A DNA stretch of 64,000 nucleotides from Pseudidiomarina donghaiensis (GCF_900116895.1 NZ_FPCF01000001.1:868001-932000); one strand, 5' to 3'. Numbered from the stretch's first letter, positions 1 to 10,073 are shown. Notes: generated by a model from the letters alone, not told the origin. A program made the numbers and translations.

Positions 1-2
1 AA

Positions 3-167
3 GAATTACGCGAGGGCGATCGGATAGAAATTTATCGTCCGTTGATTGCCGATCCGAAAGCTGTGCGTCGTCGTCGTGCTGATCAAGCCAAAGACGAAGG
101 TCGCGCAGACCCTGTGACTGGTGGGCGTCGTCGGCGCCGCGCCGAGGCGGATGAGAATGAGGGTTGA
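3..167 (+). CDS. RnfH/RatB family protein, C-terminal part
   Basis: Partial gene open from the left edge to a TGA at 165-167. The visible 54 residues begin with [20 protein letters not shown], which matches the conserved ubiquitin-fold C-terminus of the RnfH (UPF0125, RatB) family, and then run into an Arg-rich tail ([21 protein letters not shown]). The family has small beta-grasp proteins often encoded beside smpB and ratA; the biochemical role is not settled. The start lies outside the window. It ends 6 bases before the sixA start on the same strand, so cotranscription is plausible. Confidence 0.75.
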   Translation, partial: ELREGDRIEIYRPLIADPKAVRRRRADQAKDEGRADPVTGGRRRRRAEADENEG

Positions 168-173
168 CAAGTC

Positions 174-680
174 GTGGCGGTAACCTTGTTTATTATGCGT
201 CATGGTGATGCAGAGCCAGCGCAAGCATTAAAAGCAGATGCAGTACGACCGTTAAGTACCATGGGCGAGCATGAGGTATTAGCGAGCGCAACCTGGCTGA
301 ATGACTATATTCAGCAGCGCGGCGGCAATGGCCTCGATTGGTTAACCGTAAGCCCCTACATTCGTGCGCAACAAACAGCCACCATTGTCGAGTCTGAAGT
401 TGCTGTTAGCACGCGTGACATTTGCGAAGATGCAGTGCCCGAGAGCAACCCAGAAACCTTTGTCGATTGGTTTTTTGCTATGTTGCAAACGCACCATATG
501 AACGCCAAGCACGTGATGTTAGTGTCGCACATGCCGTTTATTAGTTATTTGGTTGCTACGCTAGATAAACAAACACCACCGTTGTTATTTCCTACCGCAG
601 CCATGGCAGAAATTCGTATTGATGTGAACGCTGGGCGCGCTGAATTTGTGCGTATGATTGCCCCTAGCGCAGCGGAGTAA
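174..680 (+). CDS. sixA: Phosphohistidine phosphatase SixA
   Basis: A 168-residue histidine phosphatase superfamily protein. The catalytic RHG triad is at residues 9-11, RAQQT near residue 64 and the second active-site histidine in LVSHMPF near residue 120. In E. coli SixA dephosphorylates HPt domains and the PTS protein NPr. The start is GTG at 174; no better ATG aligns with the family N-terminus (MxxFIMRHGDA). The next genes (smrB, prmB, aroC) reproduce the E. coli sixA-smrB-prmB-aroC neighbourhood. Its stop codon lies in the first unit of a 23-bp tandem repeat. Confidence 0.93.
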   Translation: MAVTLFIMRHGDAEPAQALKADAVRPLSTMGEHEVLASATWLNDYIQQRGGNGLDWLTVSPYIRAQQTATIVESEVAVSTRDICEDAVPESNPETFVDWFFAMLQTHHMNAKHVMLVSHMPFISYLVATLDKQTPPLLFPTAAMAEIRIDVNAGRAEFVRMIAPSAAE

Positions 681-734
681 TTACAAAAAGCGCAGCGGAG
701 TAATTACAAAAAGCGCAGCGGAGTAATTACAAAC
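666..734. repeat. 23-bp tandem repeat, three copies, at a convergent gene junction
   Basis: The unit AGCGCAGCGGAGTAATTACA plus AAA is repeated at 666, 689 and 712, followed by a degenerate fourth partial copy (CGCGCAGCTGAATAAGTAC). The first unit carries the sixA stop codon and the third overlaps the smrB stop codon on the other strand, so the duplication spans the 3' ends of two convergent genes without changing either protein. Confidence 0.9.
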
Positions 735-1266
735 CGCGCAGCTGAATAAGTACCAATAGTGCCGCGGCGCCGCCGTACTCCTTTGGCGCCTGATGAAATG
801 CTCGAACCGCCGGGTGTTGAATCAGCCAGTGCGGTAAATTTTCTTTTAATATTCCCTTACCATGGCCACTCATAATTGAGCAGCAGGCCAGCTGCTCGCG
901 CTGACATGTATGCAGCAAAGCAGCTATTTCGCGTTTGGCCATTGCTTGTGTCATACCGTGTAAGTCGAGCATGATTTCCGGCGGGTAGTCGCCGCGGCGC
1001 AGTTGCTTGAGCACGTGCGTCGACTCACCTTCAGCACAATAGCGCACCGCGCCTTCGGGCAAATGCGCTCGAAAGGTATCTGAAAAAAAGAACTCGGCGT
1101 GTTGCTGTTTCGCGGCGGCGCGCTGGCGCTTGTCAAAATGTTGAGCTTCGCGCATGAAGGTGTTGCTGCGGCGTCGCTCGGGCTGATGAGTTTCACTGCG
1201 AATGCGGCGATCAACTTTCACTTGTTCACGAAACAGCGCGAAATCGTCGTCAAAATCTTTATTCAT
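727..1266 (-). CDS. smrB: SmrB endonuclease / ribosome rescue factor
   Basis: A 179-residue protein with a charged N-terminal region and a C-terminal Smr domain showing LDLHGM near residue 100 and SGHGKGIL near residue 134, the two signature motifs. In E. coli SmrB binds collided ribosomes and cleaves the mRNA between them. Length fits the family (about 180 residues). Start ATG at 1266. It is divergent from prmB and convergent with sixA, as in E. coli. Named from sequence recognition and synteny. Confidence 0.93.
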   Translation of the reverse strand: MNKDFDDDFALFREQVKVDRRIRSETHQPERRRSNTFMREAQHFDKRQRAAAKQQHAEFFFSDTFRAHLPEGAVRYCAEGESTHVLKQLRRGDYPPEIMLDLHGMTQAMAKREIAALLHTCQREQLACCSIMSGHGKGILKENLPHWLIQHPAVRAFHQAPKEYGGAAALLVLIQLRGL

Positions 1267-1366
1267 CGTGGTTCTATTGGTGCGAAATGAATGGTATTAG
1301 GGTATCTTATGTCGCTAAATATGCAATCGATTAAGTACTTAATCAGTTTAACTTCGGAGACAACGG

Positions 1367-2263
1367 GTGACAAACTTTAGCACCACGACACTGCATGACG
1401 CCATGCGTTGGAGTGTCAGCACCATGCAAGCGGCAGACATTTACTTTGGTCACGGTACGGATAACGCGTACAGTGAAGCGCAGCTGTTGTTAGGGCATGT
1501 TACTCAACTTAATTTTAGCCAACTGGATCAGTTTCAATCGGCACGTTTGCAAGACTCTGAATGGCAACATTTTACCAAACTTGTGCAGCAGCGCATTGAT
1601 GAGCGTAAACCGGCGGCTTATTTAATTGGCCAAGCGTGGTTTGCCGGCTTGCCGTTTGTGGTTGATGAGCGTGTGTTAGTGCCGCGTTCACCTATTGCCG
1701 AGTTGATTGAACAGCGTTTTTCACCATGGTTAACTGACGAGCCGACACGCATTCTTGATTTATGCACCGGCAGCGGCTGTATTGCCATCGCGTGTGCGTA
1801 TGCTTTTGAAGAGGCAGAAGTAGATGCGTTAGATTTGTCGCTTGATGCGTTAGCCGTGGCTGAGCAAAACATTGCCATGCATGATCTCGAACATCGTGTT
1901 ATTCCCATTCAGTCGAACTTATACGATGCGATTCCGAAGCAACGTTATGATTTGATAGTGACCAATCCGCCTTATGTCGATGCGGAAGATATGGCTGATT
2001 TGCCGGATGAATTCCACCATGAACCGGAACTGGGTCTTGCTGCAGGGGATGATGGCTTGGACCTAGTGCGGACCATTTTGCGTGAAGCGCCCGATCATTT
2101 AACCGAAAACGGTTGGTTGGTCTGCGAAGTCGGCAATTCCATGGTTGCATTAGCGCAAGAGTTCCCTGAAGCACCTTTTGAATGGGTTCGCTTTGAGCAT
2201 GGTGGGGACGGCGTATTTGTATTGTCTTATCAAGATCTTATAAAGTACCACCAACAGTTTTAA
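1367..2263 (+). CDS. prmB: 50S ribosomal protein L3 N5-glutamine methyltransferase PrmB
   Basis: A 298-residue class I SAM-dependent methyltransferase. The SAM loop ([11 protein letters not shown]) is near residue 129 and the glutamine-methyltransferase motif NPPY near residue 195. PrmB methylates a glutamine of ribosomal protein L3. The GTG start at 1367 follows a GGAG ribosome-binding site. PrmC is the close paralogue, but placement directly upstream of aroC and the N-terminal helix pattern favour PrmB. aroC follows after 26 bases and is probably cotranscribed. Confidence 0.94.
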   Translation: MTNFSTTTLHDAMRWSVSTMQAADIYFGHGTDNAYSEAQLLLGHVTQLNFSQLDQFQSARLQDSEWQHFTKLVQQRIDERKPAAYLIGQAWFAGLPFVVDERVLVPRSPIAELIEQRFSPWLTDEPTRILDLCTGSGCIAIACAYAFEEAEVDALDLSLDALAVAEQNIAMHDLEHRVIPIQSNLYDAIPKQRYDLIVTNPPYVDAEDMADLPDEFHHEPELGLAAGDDGLDLVRTILREAPDHLTENGWLVCEVGNSMVALAQEFPEAPFEWVRFEHGGDGVFVLSYQDLIKYHQQF

Positions 2264-2289
2264 ATTAACCACAGCGGCGAAAAAGCATT

Positions 2290-3387
2290 ATGGCAGCAAA
2301 TACTTGGGGTGAATTATTTCGAGTGACAACCTTTGGCGAAAGCCACGGGGCGGCGCTTGGTGCAGTTATTGACGGCTGCCCGCCGGGCCTAGAGTTGTCA
2401 GAAGCTGATATTCAACCGTTACTTGATAAGCGTAAGCCGGGCCAAAATCGTTATACCACGGCGCGCCGTGAAGCCGACGAAGTACGCATTTTGTCGGGCG
2501 TGTTTGAAGGCAAAACAACCGGTACTCCTATTGGTTTATTGATTGAAAATACCGATCAACGCAGCAAAGATTACAGCGACATAAAAGATAAATTTCGCCC
2601 AGGCCACGCGGATTATACCTACGCCCATAAATATGGTGTACGCGACTATCGTGGCGGCGGCCGCTCATCGGCACGCGAAACCGCGATGCGAGTTGCAGCA
2701 GGTGCCATTGCGCAAAAATATTTAGCGGCAACGCTTAATATGCAGTTTCAAGCCAGCGTGGTACAAATTGGGCCGCATAGCACCCACCCAGAATTAGCGA
2801 CTTTTGACTGGCAGCAGGTAGCGGACGACCCACTGTTTTGTGGCGATGCGCAAATGTCAGCTGCTGCTCAAGACTATTTGAAGCAGCTGTTAAAAGAAGG
2901 CGACTCGGTGGGGGCGCGGGTGCGTCTAGAGGTGAACGGTGTTCCTGTGGGCCTCGGTGAGCCGGTATTTGACCGACTAGACGCCGATTTAGCGAAAGCC
3001 TTAATGAGCATTAACGCGGTAAAAGCAGTCAGTATTGGCGATGGGTTTGCAGTTGCGGAGCAGCGCGGTAGTGAACATCGTGATGCGTTAACGCCACAGG
3101 GGTTTAGCAGCAATCATGCAGGCGGTGTGCTAGGTGGAATTAGTAGTGGCCAACCATTGATTGCCGAAGTGGCGTTTAAACCCACCTCTAGTATTACCAC
3201 TCCAGGTGACACTATTGACGTACACGGCCAACCAACCACTATTGTGACCCGCGGGCGCCATGACCCTTGCGTTGGTATTCGCGGGGTGCCTGTGGTTGAA
3301 GCAATGGCCGCATTGGTGCTGATGGACCACGTACTACGTCAGCGCGCACAAAACGGCACTGTCACGCATTCGTTTCCGCAAATTTAA
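2290..3387 (+). CDS. aroC: Chorismate synthase
   Basis: A 365-residue FMN-dependent chorismate synthase converting EPSP to chorismate, the last common step of aromatic amino acid synthesis. Family signatures are visible: FGESHG near residues 15-20, the [12 protein letters not shown] segment near residue 120 and the late GRHDPC segment near residue 320. Length is normal. Lies between prmB and epmC on the same strand. Confidence 0.97.
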   Translation: MAANTWGELFRVTTFGESHGAALGAVIDGCPPGLELSEADIQPLLDKRKPGQNRYTTARREADEVRILSGVFEGKTTGTPIGLLIENTDQRSKDYSDIKDKFRPGHADYTYAHKYGVRDYRGGGRSSARETAMRVAAGAIAQKYLAATLNMQFQASVVQIGPHSTHPELATFDWQQVADDPLFCGDAQMSAAAQDYLKQLLKEGDSVGARVRLEVNGVPVGLGEPVFDRLDADLAKALMSINAVKAVSIGDGFAVAEQRGSEHRDALTPQGFSSNHAGGVLGGISSGQPLIAEVAFKPTSSITTPGDTIDVHGQPTTIVTRGRHDPCVGIRGVPVVEAMAALVLMDHVLRQRAQNGTVTHSFPQI

Positions 3388-3406
3388 GGGGTGTTTGGTC
3401 AGCAGT

Positions 3407-3976
3407 ATGTCGGACAAGCATCATTATTCTGATTTGATTTCGCTATTTGCGCAGTGTTTTTACGACGAATTTAACACGCGCCTCGTGTGTGGCAACAACG
3501 AACCCTATTATCAGCCAGCAACAAGCGAGCAAGACCATCACCGCATTGTGTTTGCCCATGGTTTTTTTGCTTCGGCGTTGCATGAAATAGCTCATTGGTG
3601 TATTGCCGGTGAGCGTCGCAGGCAGCTCTTTGATTACGGTTACTGGTATGAACCAGATGGCCGCACGGCACAGCAACAAGCCGAGTTTGAGCGGGTAGAG
3701 CATAAGCCTCAGGCACTAGAGTGGCTGTTTTCATTGTGTGCAGGTGTGCCGTTTCAAGTGAGCGTGGATAACCTTGGTGGTATTGAGGTTGATCGCGAAG
3801 CTTTTACAAAAGCTGTTCAGCAACAATTAGCTACGTATATAATTAACGGATTACCACGACGCGCAGAAGTTTTTGCTCGGGCACTGGCGCAGTTTTATCG
3901 CCAACCATGGCCCGCTGCATTGATTCTTTCGTGGAATAATAGTCAACAAACTAAGGAAGTTACTTATGAAAATTAA
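3407..3976 (+). CDS. epmC: Elongation factor P hydroxylase EpmC
   Basis: A 189-residue member of the YfcM/EpmC family, which hydroxylates the beta-lysylated lysine of elongation factor P. The diagnostic HExxH motif (HEIAHW, residues 59-64), FNTRL near residue 22, GYWYxPDGR near residue 78 and KPQALEWLF near residue 103 are all present. I chose ATG 3407 because MSDKHHYSDLI aligns with the E. coli N-terminus; an upstream TTG at 3395 sits closer to an AAGGGG but adds four poorly conserved residues. Presence of epmC implies epmA, epmB and efp elsewhere in the genome. Confidence 0.92.
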   Translation: MSDKHHYSDLISLFAQCFYDEFNTRLVCGNNEPYYQPATSEQDHHRIVFAHGFFASALHEIAHWCIAGERRRQLFDYGYWYEPDGRTAQQQAEFERVEHKPQALEWLFSLCAGVPFQVSVDNLGGIEVDREAFTKAVQQQLATYIINGLPRRAEVFARALAQFYRQPWPAALILSWNNSQQTKEVTYEN

Positions 3977-4100
3977 ATACTTTTTTATGTTACTCGTAGC
4001 TTTGGGTGTGAGTGGCTGTGCCACGGTAGAGGGCATCGGCAAAGACCTCGAAAAAGCTGGCGAAGCAATACAAAAAGAATCTCGCGACCAAAGTGAATAA
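3966..4100 (+). CDS. Small entericidin-like lipoprotein
   Basis: A 44-residue gene. The product starts MKIKYFFMLLVALGVSGCAT: a lipoprotein signal peptide with lipobox VSGC, so the mature chain of about 27 residues would be lipid-anchored. The mature part (VEGIGKDLEKAGEAIQKES) has the amphipathic G-x-D-x-x-x-A-G-x-x-I pattern of the entericidin EcnA/EcnB family. Its start overlaps the end of epmC by 11 bases and its end overlaps the next gene by 8, so it is translationally embedded. Entericidin membership is from pattern only. Confidence 0.82.
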   Translation: MKIKYFFMLLVALGVSGCATVEGIGKDLEKAGEAIQKESRDQSE

Positions 4101-5238
4101 CTCCCACACCTTTCGTATTGGCTTGGTTGTTAACCCATTCGCAGGCTTAGGCGGCTCCGTTGCATTAAAAGGCAGTGATGGCGCTGAAACCGCCGCGAAA
4201 GCCTTGGCGTTGGGGGCAACCCCTAAAGCACCAGAGCGCGTTAAACAGGCGCTTCGAGTTATTCTGCCATATCAAGCACACGTGACCTTTATTACTGGCG
4301 CGGGTAATTTGGGTGCAGACATTTTAGAGTCGATGGGCTTTTCGTATGAGATTGCTTATGAAGCTTCACAAGAAGCCACTACTGCAGCAGATACACGCGC
4401 ATTAGCCGAACACATTGGTGCGACAAAATCCGTGGATATTTTGTTGTTTGCTGGCGGCGATGGCACAGCGCGCGACATTTGTGCCGTTTACCCACTCGAA
4501 CAGCCGGTGCTTGGCATTCCAGCTGGCGTGAAAATTCACTCTGGAGTTTATGCCATTTCGCCAACCGCCGCAGGTAAGGTGCTGGAGCAAATGCTCTCTG
4601 GCCAGCTGACGACGGTAACCCAAGCCGATGTTATGGACATTGATGAAGATGCGTTTCGTCAGGGAACTGTGCGCGCGCGCCGCTATGGTGAAATGCTGGT
4701 ACCGGCCGAGCTGCGCTATGTGCAAGCGGTAAAAATGGGCGGTAAAGAGAGTGATGAATTGGTGTTAGCCGACATTGCAGCCGACGTTATTGAAGGCATG
4801 GATGACAATACTTTGTATGTCATGGGTTCCGGTTCAACCGTGGCAGCAATTATGGACGATCTTGGGCTTGATAATACCTTGCTTGGGGTTGATGTTGTGG
4901 TGCAACAACAACTGGTTGCTAGCGACGTGACGGCCAAGCAACTTGAACAACTCATTCAGCAGCACAACGGGCCAGTGCAACTGGTGATTACAGTCATTGG
5001 TGGACAAGGCCATATTTTCGGCCGCGGCAACCAACAATTAAGCCCAAAAGTTATTCGTTTGATTGGTAAAGACAACATTCACGTTGTGGCCAGCAAAGCG
5101 AAGTTACAGGCGCTTGGCCAACGGCCGTTAGTGGTTGATACCGGCGAGCCTGAACTCGATGCAGAACTTGCCGGCTTAATGCGGGTAACCACCGGTTATC
5201 ACGACGAAGTATTCGTGCGTGTTGAAGGGGTTCATTAA
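4093..5238 (+). CDS. ATP-NAD kinase family protein
   Basis: A 381-residue protein with the GGDGTxRD signature (FAGGDGTARDI, near residue 123) of the NAD kinase / diacylglycerol kinase fold and an N-terminal NPFAGLGG glycine-rich segment. It matches the group of longer ATP-NAD kinase-like proteins distinct from the canonical roughly 290-residue NadK. Substrate cannot be decided from sequence. The GTG start at 4093 overlaps the lipoprotein gene by 8 bases, giving an epmC-lipoprotein-kinase overlapping series. A normal nadK is expected elsewhere. Confidence 0.85.
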   Translation: MNNSHTFRIGLVVNPFAGLGGSVALKGSDGAETAAKALALGATPKAPERVKQALRVILPYQAHVTFITGAGNLGADILESMGFSYEIAYEASQEATTAADTRALAEHIGATKSVDILLFAGGDGTARDICAVYPLEQPVLGIPAGVKIHSGVYAISPTAAGKVLEQMLSGQLTTVTQADVMDIDEDAFRQGTVRARRYGEMLVPAELRYVQAVKMGGKESDELVLADIAADVIEGMDDNTLYVMGSGSTVAAIMDDLGLDNTLLGVDVVVQQQLVASDVTAKQLEQLIQQHNGPVQLVITVIGGQGHIFGRGNQQLSPKVIRLIGKDNIHVVASKAKLQALGQRPLVVDTGEPELDAELAGLMRVTTGYHDEVFVRVEGVH

Positions 5239-5555
5239 AACTGCGATTTAGGTAGCCGTACGACAATGCCGTCAAGCTCTTCAGTCATATCAATTTGACA
5301 ACTTAGGCGGCTGTTGTCTTGTGGTTCAATAACCATATCGAGCATGTCTTCTTCCATTTCGCTGGCGGGTGGTATTTTGTTCACCCAAGCTTTGTCGACA
5401 TAACAATGACAGGTAGCACACGACATAACGCCGCCGCATTCACCTAAAATTCCGTCGATCATATGGTCAACGGCACCTTCCATTAGGTTTTGACCTACTT
5501 CAACGTCAGCTTCAAATTCACCGCCTTGGGCATCTATATAAATCACGCGTGGCAT
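5235..5555 (-). CDS. 2Fe-2S ferredoxin, putidaredoxin/adrenodoxin type
   Basis: A 106-residue ferredoxin. Cluster ligands are Cys40, Cys46, Cys49 and Cys86, spaced C-x5-C-x2-C...C as in putidaredoxin, and the C-terminal half (SRLSCQIDMTEELDGIVV) closely resembles it. An extra Cys51 is also present. I chose the ATG at 5555 because a GGGAG site lies 7 bases upstream; the reading frame continues to 5678 but that extension has no family counterpart. It overlaps the end of the kinase-like gene by 4 bases (convergent). No P450 or reductase partner is adjacent, so its redox partner is unknown. Confidence 0.92.
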   Translation of the reverse strand: MPRVIYIDAQGGEFEADVEVGQNLMEGAVDHMIDGILGECGGVMSCATCHCYVDKAWVNKIPPASEMEEDMLDMVIEPQDNSRLSCQIDMTEELDGIVVRLPKSQF

Positions 5556-5695
5556 TTTGTTACTCCCATGATGTTGCGTGCCTTTGCTGGCGCAGCTTAT
5601 CACAGTCTCGCTAGTTGATAATAGTCGAGAAATTAGCGCTAGATTAATGTAGAATACGGCAATTTTTTTAACCAGCAACGCAAGAGTGGGGGCTT

Positions 5696-6997
5696 ATGCA
5701 AGCTTTATTGGAGCGACTGTTTCAGATCAAAGCGCAGGGTAGCACGGTAAAAAGGGAAGTTATTGCCGGTTTCACAACCTTCTTAACCATGGCATATATT
5801 ATCTTCGTCAACCCTTCCATGCTAAGCGAAGCAGGCATGGACTACGGCGCTGTATTTGTTGCCACTTGCTTGGCCGCTGCCATTGGTTGTTTGGTGATGG
5901 GCTTGTGGGCCAATTACCCTGTCGCATTAGCCCCAGGTATGGGGTTAAACGCCTTTTTTACCTACAGTGTGGTGTTGGGTATGGGCTACACTTGGCAAAC
6001 CGCGCTAGGGGCCGTGTTTTTCTCGGGCATTCTCTTCTTCTTATTGTCTGCCCTGCGTATTCGCAGTTGGATTATTAACTCCATTCCGGTGACTTTACGT
6101 TTAGCTATTGCTGCTGGTATTGGTGCGTTTCTTGCGTTAATTGGCTTAAAGAACGCCAATATTATTGTCGCTAATAACGCCACCCTCGTTACGTTAGGAG
6201 ACATGGGCTCGCTGTCGGTACTATTAGCTGGTGCTGGCTTCTTTTTGATTATTGGCCTAGTTGCTCGTGGTATTCAGGGCGCTGCGTTAATTAGCATTCT
6301 TTTAGTGACCGTGGCCGGTTTTTTACTTGGCGACGTACAGTACAATGGCATTATCGCGGCACCGCCAAGCTTGGCGCCAACGTTTATGCAAATGGACATA
6401 GCTGCAGCCTTTGATGTGGCGATGTTGAGTGTTATTTTTGCCTTCTTGTTTGTCGACTTATTTGACACCTCAGGCACGCTCATGGCGGTTGCACAACGCG
6501 CTGGAATTGCTAAGCCGGATGGTAGTTTGCCGCGTTTAGAACGTGCGTTGATGGCTGATAGCACCGCTACGGTTGCGGGGGCCGCGTTAGGCACATCAAC
6601 CACCACTAGCTATGTTGAGTCGGCGTCTGGCGTCGCCTCTGGCGGTAAAACCGGTTTAACCGCCGTGGTGGTTGGACTATTGTTTGTGGCAGCAATATTT
6701 TTTGCGCCATTAGCGGCTATGGTGCCCGCGTATGCAACAGCAGGCGCTATTATTTACGTTTCTGTATTGATGTTATTTACTTTACGCTCGGTTGATTGGG
6801 AAGACATTACGGAAGCAGCGCCTGTTGCTGTGGTGTTATTAATGACGCCACTGACATTCTCCATTGCTGATGGTATCGCGTTAGGCTTTATAAGCTATGT
6901 GGTGGTGAAGGCTCTGGGTGGCCGTATTCGTGAATTAAATTGGAGCGTGGCTTTATTAGCGGCGCTGTTTATCGCAAAATTTATTTGGTTGGGGTAA
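5696..6997 (+). CDS. NCS2 family purine (guanine/hypoxanthine) permease
   Basis: A 433-residue polytopic membrane protein of the AzgA/GHP branch of the NCS2 family. It shows the N-terminal EVIAGFTTFLTMAYIIFVNP, the NxxFTY segment near residue 86 and LFDTSGTL near residue 257. Expected role is proton-coupled uptake of hypoxanthine, guanine or adenine. A GTGGGGGC ribosome-binding region precedes ATG 5696. A purine phosphoribosyltransferase gene starts 6 bases after its stop, which supports a purine salvage operon. Confidence 0.93.
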   Translation: MQALLERLFQIKAQGSTVKREVIAGFTTFLTMAYIIFVNPSMLSEAGMDYGAVFVATCLAAAIGCLVMGLWANYPVALAPGMGLNAFFTYSVVLGMGYTWQTALGAVFFSGILFFLLSALRIRSWIINSIPVTLRLAIAAGIGAFLALIGLKNANIIVANNATLVTLGDMGSLSVLLAGAGFFLIIGLVARGIQGAALISILLVTVAGFLLGDVQYNGIIAAPPSLAPTFMQMDIAAAFDVAMLSVIFAFLFVDLFDTSGTLMAVAQRAGIAKPDGSLPRLERALMADSTATVAGAALGTSTTTSYVESASGVASGGKTGLTAVVVGLLFVAAIFFAPLAAMVPAYATAGAIIYVSVLMLFTLRSVDWEDITEAAPVAVVLLMTPLTFSIADGIALGFISYVVVKALGGRIRELNWSVALLAALFIAKFIWLG

Positions 6998-7003
6998 GAC
7001 GTT

Positions 7004-7489
7004 ATGGGATGGCATTCAAATCGCGAATTTTTCGTTTCTTGGGAAGAATTACATCGCGCAACTAAAGAATTGGCGCGACGCCAATTACCAGCAGAGCAAT
7101 GGCGCGGCATTATTGCCGTTAGTCGTGGTGGGTTAGTGCCTGCGGCTATTGTTGCGCGTGAGTTGAATGTGCGCGTAGTTGACTCCGTGTGTGTGAGTTC
7201 TTATGACCATGATAGTCAGCGCGACAACGTCACCTTATTAAAAGATGTTAGCGCAACCGAAGACGGCGAAGGTTTTTTGGTGATTGATGATCTTGTCGAT
7301 ACCGGTAACACCTTGAAGTTCTTACGCGAGCGTTTCCCTAAAGCTAAGTTTATTACAGTGTACGCAAAGCCTGCTGGCATGGAATTAGTTGATGATTTTG
7401 TTGCTGATTTAGAGCAGGAAACTTGGATTCATTTCCCGTGGGACATGCATTTGCACTATGTGGAGCCATTGGCCGGCTCTGAAAGCTAA
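7004..7489 (+). CDS. gpt: Xanthine-guanine phosphoribosyltransferase
   Basis: A 161-residue type I phosphoribosyltransferase with the PRPP-binding loop [11 protein letters not shown] near residues 90-100 and ISRGG-like SRGGLVPA near residue 41. Its length and the C-terminal ETWIHFPWD are typical of Gpt, which converts xanthine, guanine and less well hypoxanthine to the nucleotides. Probably cotranscribed with the purine permease immediately upstream, pairing import with trapping. A strong terminator follows. Confidence 0.94.
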   Translation: MGWHSNREFFVSWEELHRATKELARRQLPAEQWRGIIAVSRGGLVPAAIVARELNVRVVDSVCVSSYDHDSQRDNVTLLKDVSATEDGEGFLVIDDLVDTGNTLKFLRERFPKAKFITVYAKPAGMELVDDFVADLEQETWIHFPWDMHLHYVEPLAGSES

Positions 7490-7514
7490 GCTCGTACGAG
7501 CTCGGTTTAAGCAT

Positions 7515-7556
7515 TAAAAAAGCCCAGCTTGTGTTGCAAGCTGGGCTTTTTGTTTG
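7515..7556 (+). terminator. Rho-independent terminator after gpt
   Basis: Stem AAGCCCAGCTTG / CAAGCTGGGCTT around a TGTTG loop, followed by TTTTTG on the plus strand; an A-run on the other side suggests it also works for the proS transcript arriving on the minus strand. Confidence 0.92.
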
Positions 7557-7606
7557 TACGCACACTCGTTTGTGTAACTGTTTGTGTGACAAGTATGCCG
7601 TGACTC

Positions 7607-9313
7607 TTAAACCTTAGTTTTTAAGGTTGCAACCACGTCTGCAATAGCAATTTTGTCTTTATTGCCGCTGCGACGGTTCTTGTACTCAACCGCTTGCTCG
7701 TCAAGGTTTCGCTCGCCAATGACAACTTGATGAGGAATACCGATTAATTCCATATCAGCGAACATAACGCCTGGGCGTTCTTTACGATCGTCAAACAGCA
7801 CGTTAAAACCAGCGGCCGTTAATTCGCTATATAGTTTTTCAGCGACTTCTTGCACCCGTGCAGACTTGTGCATGTTCATCGGCACAATGGCAACATCAAA
7901 TGGTGCCAGCGCGTCAGGCCACGTAATACCGTACTCATCGTGATTTTGCTCGATGGCCGCGGCGACAATGCGTGATACACCAATGCCATAACAACCCATG
8001 TACAAGGTTTCGTGCTTGCCAGTGTCAGTTAACACGCCGACTTTCATGGCGTCGGAGTATTTTTTCCCGAGTTGGAAAATATGGCCCACTTCAATACCAC
8101 GCTTAATTTGCAATGTGCCTTGACCACATGGGCTTGGGTCGCCGGCAACCACATTGCGTAAGTCAGCCACTGCAGGCAGCGCGACATCGCGCTCCCAATT
8201 GATATTGAAGAAGTGGAAGTTATCTTCGTTGGCACCTGCGGCAAAATCGCTCATAACCGCAACGCTGCGATCAATAACCATCGGTAAGTTTAAGTTTACT
8301 GGGCCGAGAGAGCCTGGGCCTGCACCAACTGCAGCGCGAATTTCTTCTTCACTCGCAAATGTTAGTGGGCTTGCAACCAGTTCGTGTTTTGCGGCTTTAA
8401 TATCGTTGAGTTCATGATCACCACGAACAATGAGCGCCACCAGTTGGCCTTCTTCGGCACCGTGCACGATTAATGTTTTCACGGTTTGCGTTATGGGCAA
8501 ATTAAACTGCTCAACTAATGCGGCAATGGTTTTTGCGTTTGGTGTCGCTACTTTTTCTAACTCAGCACTTGGCGCAGGGCGCTGCGTTTGTGGCGCCACA
8601 GCCTCGGCTAATTCAACGTTCGCGGCATAGTCTGAGCTATCGGAAAAAGCGATATCGTCTTCGCCTGAGCTTGCCAATACATGAAACTCATGTGACGAGC
8701 TGCCACCAATGGAGCCGGTATCTGCAATAACTGGACGGTAGTCCAAGCCTAAGCGTTCGAAAATACGACAATATGCAGCATGCATGACGTCATAGGTTTG
8801 CTGCAGCGATTCTTGATCAAGATGGAACGAGTACGCATCTTTCATAATGAATTCGCGTGAACGCATGACACCAAAACGAGGGCGAATTTCATCGCGGAAC
8901 TTGGTTTGAATTTGGAACAAGTTTAATGGTAACTGTTTGTAGCTACTGATTTCTTTGCGAGCAAGTTCTGCAATGACTTCTTCGTGGGTTGGGCCTAACA
9001 CAAAGTCACGGTTGTTACGGTCGTGCAAACGCAGTAGCTCAGGGCCGTAGTCTTCCCAGCGGCCAGACTCTTGCCATAAATCAGCGGGTTGTACCATTGG
9101 CATTAACACTTCTAGGGCACCAGCGCGTTCCATTTCTTCGCGCACCACAGCTTCAACCTTGCGCAGCACGCGCAGGCCGGTTGGTGTCCAAGTATAAAGG
9201 CCTGCTGCAACTTTACGAATCATACCGGCGCGCAGCATAAGCTGATGGCTAATCACTTCAGCATCGGCAGGAGTTTCTTTTAGTGTTCCGAGTAAATATT
9301 GGCTGGTACGCAT
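7607..9313 (-). CDS. proS: Prolyl-tRNA synthetase
   Basis: A 568-residue class II synthetase of the bacterial type, with an internal YbaK-like editing domain (about residues 230-390). Motif 2 is seen in [17 protein letters not shown], and the C-terminal anticodon-binding domain carries [19 protein letters not shown] chose ATG 9313 ([19 protein letters not shown] site upstream); the frame stays open 28 codons further but the family begins at MRTSQ. Confidence 0.97.
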   Translation of the reverse strand: MRTSQYLLGTLKETPADAEVISHQLMLRAGMIRKVAAGLYTWTPTGLRVLRKVEAVVREEMERAGALEVLMPMVQPADLWQESGRWEDYGPELLRLHDRNNRDFVLGPTHEEVIAELARKEISSYKQLPLNLFQIQTKFRDEIRPRFGVMRSREFIMKDAYSFHLDQESLQQTYDVMHAAYCRIFERLGLDYRPVIADTGSIGGSSSHEFHVLASSGEDDIAFSDSSDYAANVELAEAVAPQTQRPAPSAELEKVATPNAKTIAALVEQFNLPITQTVKTLIVHGAEEGQLVALIVRGDHELNDIKAAKHELVASPLTFASEEEIRAAVGAGPGSLGPVNLNLPMVIDRSVAVMSDFAAGANEDNFHFFNINWERDVALPAVADLRNVVAGDPSPCGQGTLQIKRGIEVGHIFQLGKKYSDAMKVGVLTDTGKHETLYMGCYGIGVSRIVAAAIEQNHDEYGITWPDALAPFDVAIVPMNMHKSARVQEVAEKLYSELTAAGFNVLFDDRKERPGVMFADMELIGIPHQVVIGERNLDEQAVEYKNRRSGNKDKIAIADVVATLKTKV

Positions 9314-9377
9314 GTGTTCCCCAATTTTCCAGCAAAGCAACAAAGTATTGGCGAATTCTACCAGTAGCGGGGCTTCG

Positions 9378-10073
9378 TCAAAAGCCTTTAACGACACTAA
9401 TTACGTGATTTTGTTGATTAACGACCTGCCAGCGAATATTCACGTCGTAAAGTGTCATGCCGTAAGTCTTGTCTACGTCCTGGCTATTGTTTTGATAAGC
9501 AGGGCGAGGGTCTTGCGCCAGAACCTGTTCAATAAGAAGTCGAAGTTGCGGATACTCGGATGCTAAACATTCGATTTGTGCCGCGGCTTCGGGACTAAAC
9601 ACGGTGGGTAATGTGGCGGGGCTGGTTTGAGCAAAACCACCCTGAGCGTTGCTTATTGCATCTGCATAAGGAATATAAGGTTTGATATCAAGCACTGGCG
9701 TTTTATCCACCCAGTCGCCACCAATAACGTCGATAAACACCCGTTCGCCGTCAATTCGAATGGCCTCAAGTTCAACCACAGAAAGCCCTATGGGGTTCGG
9801 GCGGAACGTCGATCGGGTTGCAAATACGCCCAGCTTTTTATTACCGCCTAGACGAGGAGGGCGAACCAAAGGCTTCCAACCTTGTGCTTGGGTTTGGTGA
9901 AACACAAACATAATCCAGAGGTGAGAAAACTGCTCTAAACCCCGCACACTGTCTGGGTGCGCTGCAGTGCCGTGCAGCTCGATGGTTGCGCGCGCAGCGC
10001 GAACTAAGCCTGGCTGCCTAGGTACCGCAAACTTTTGCGCGTATGGCGAACGAATAATACCAATAGGGTGCAT
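9378..10073 (-). CDS. trmO: tRNA (N6-threonylcarbamoyladenosine37-N6)-methyltransferase TrmO
   Basis: A 231-residue TsaA/YaeB-family protein that N6-methylates t6A37 in tRNA-Thr. The signatures [16 protein letters not shown] and [15 protein letters not shown] are present, and the C-terminal [10 protein letters not shown] and RWQVV segments match E. coli TrmO (235 residues). I chose the start at 10073 ([11 protein letters not shown]) by alignment. In-frame ATGs at 10118 and 10163 would add 15 or 30 residues, and none has a clear ribosome-binding site, so the start is uncertain. It lies 64 bases upstream of proS on the same strand. Confidence 0.92.
   Translation of the reverse strand: MHPIGIIRSPYAQKFAVPRQPGLVRAARATIELHGTAAHPDSVRGLEQFSHLWIMFVFHQTQAQGWKPLVRPPRLGGNKKLGVFATRSTFRPNPIGLSVVELEAIRIDGERVFIDVIGGDWVDKTPVLDIKPYIPYADAISNAQGGFAQTSPATLPTVFSPEAAAQIECLASEYPQLRLLIEQVLAQDPRPAYQNNSQDVDKTYGMTLYDVNIRWQVVNQQNHVISVVKGF

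Noticed and set aside
9314-9397. N-terminal extension of prolyl-tRNA synthetase
   Set aside because: The 28 extra residues have no family counterpart, and a good ribosome-binding site precedes the ATG at 9313.
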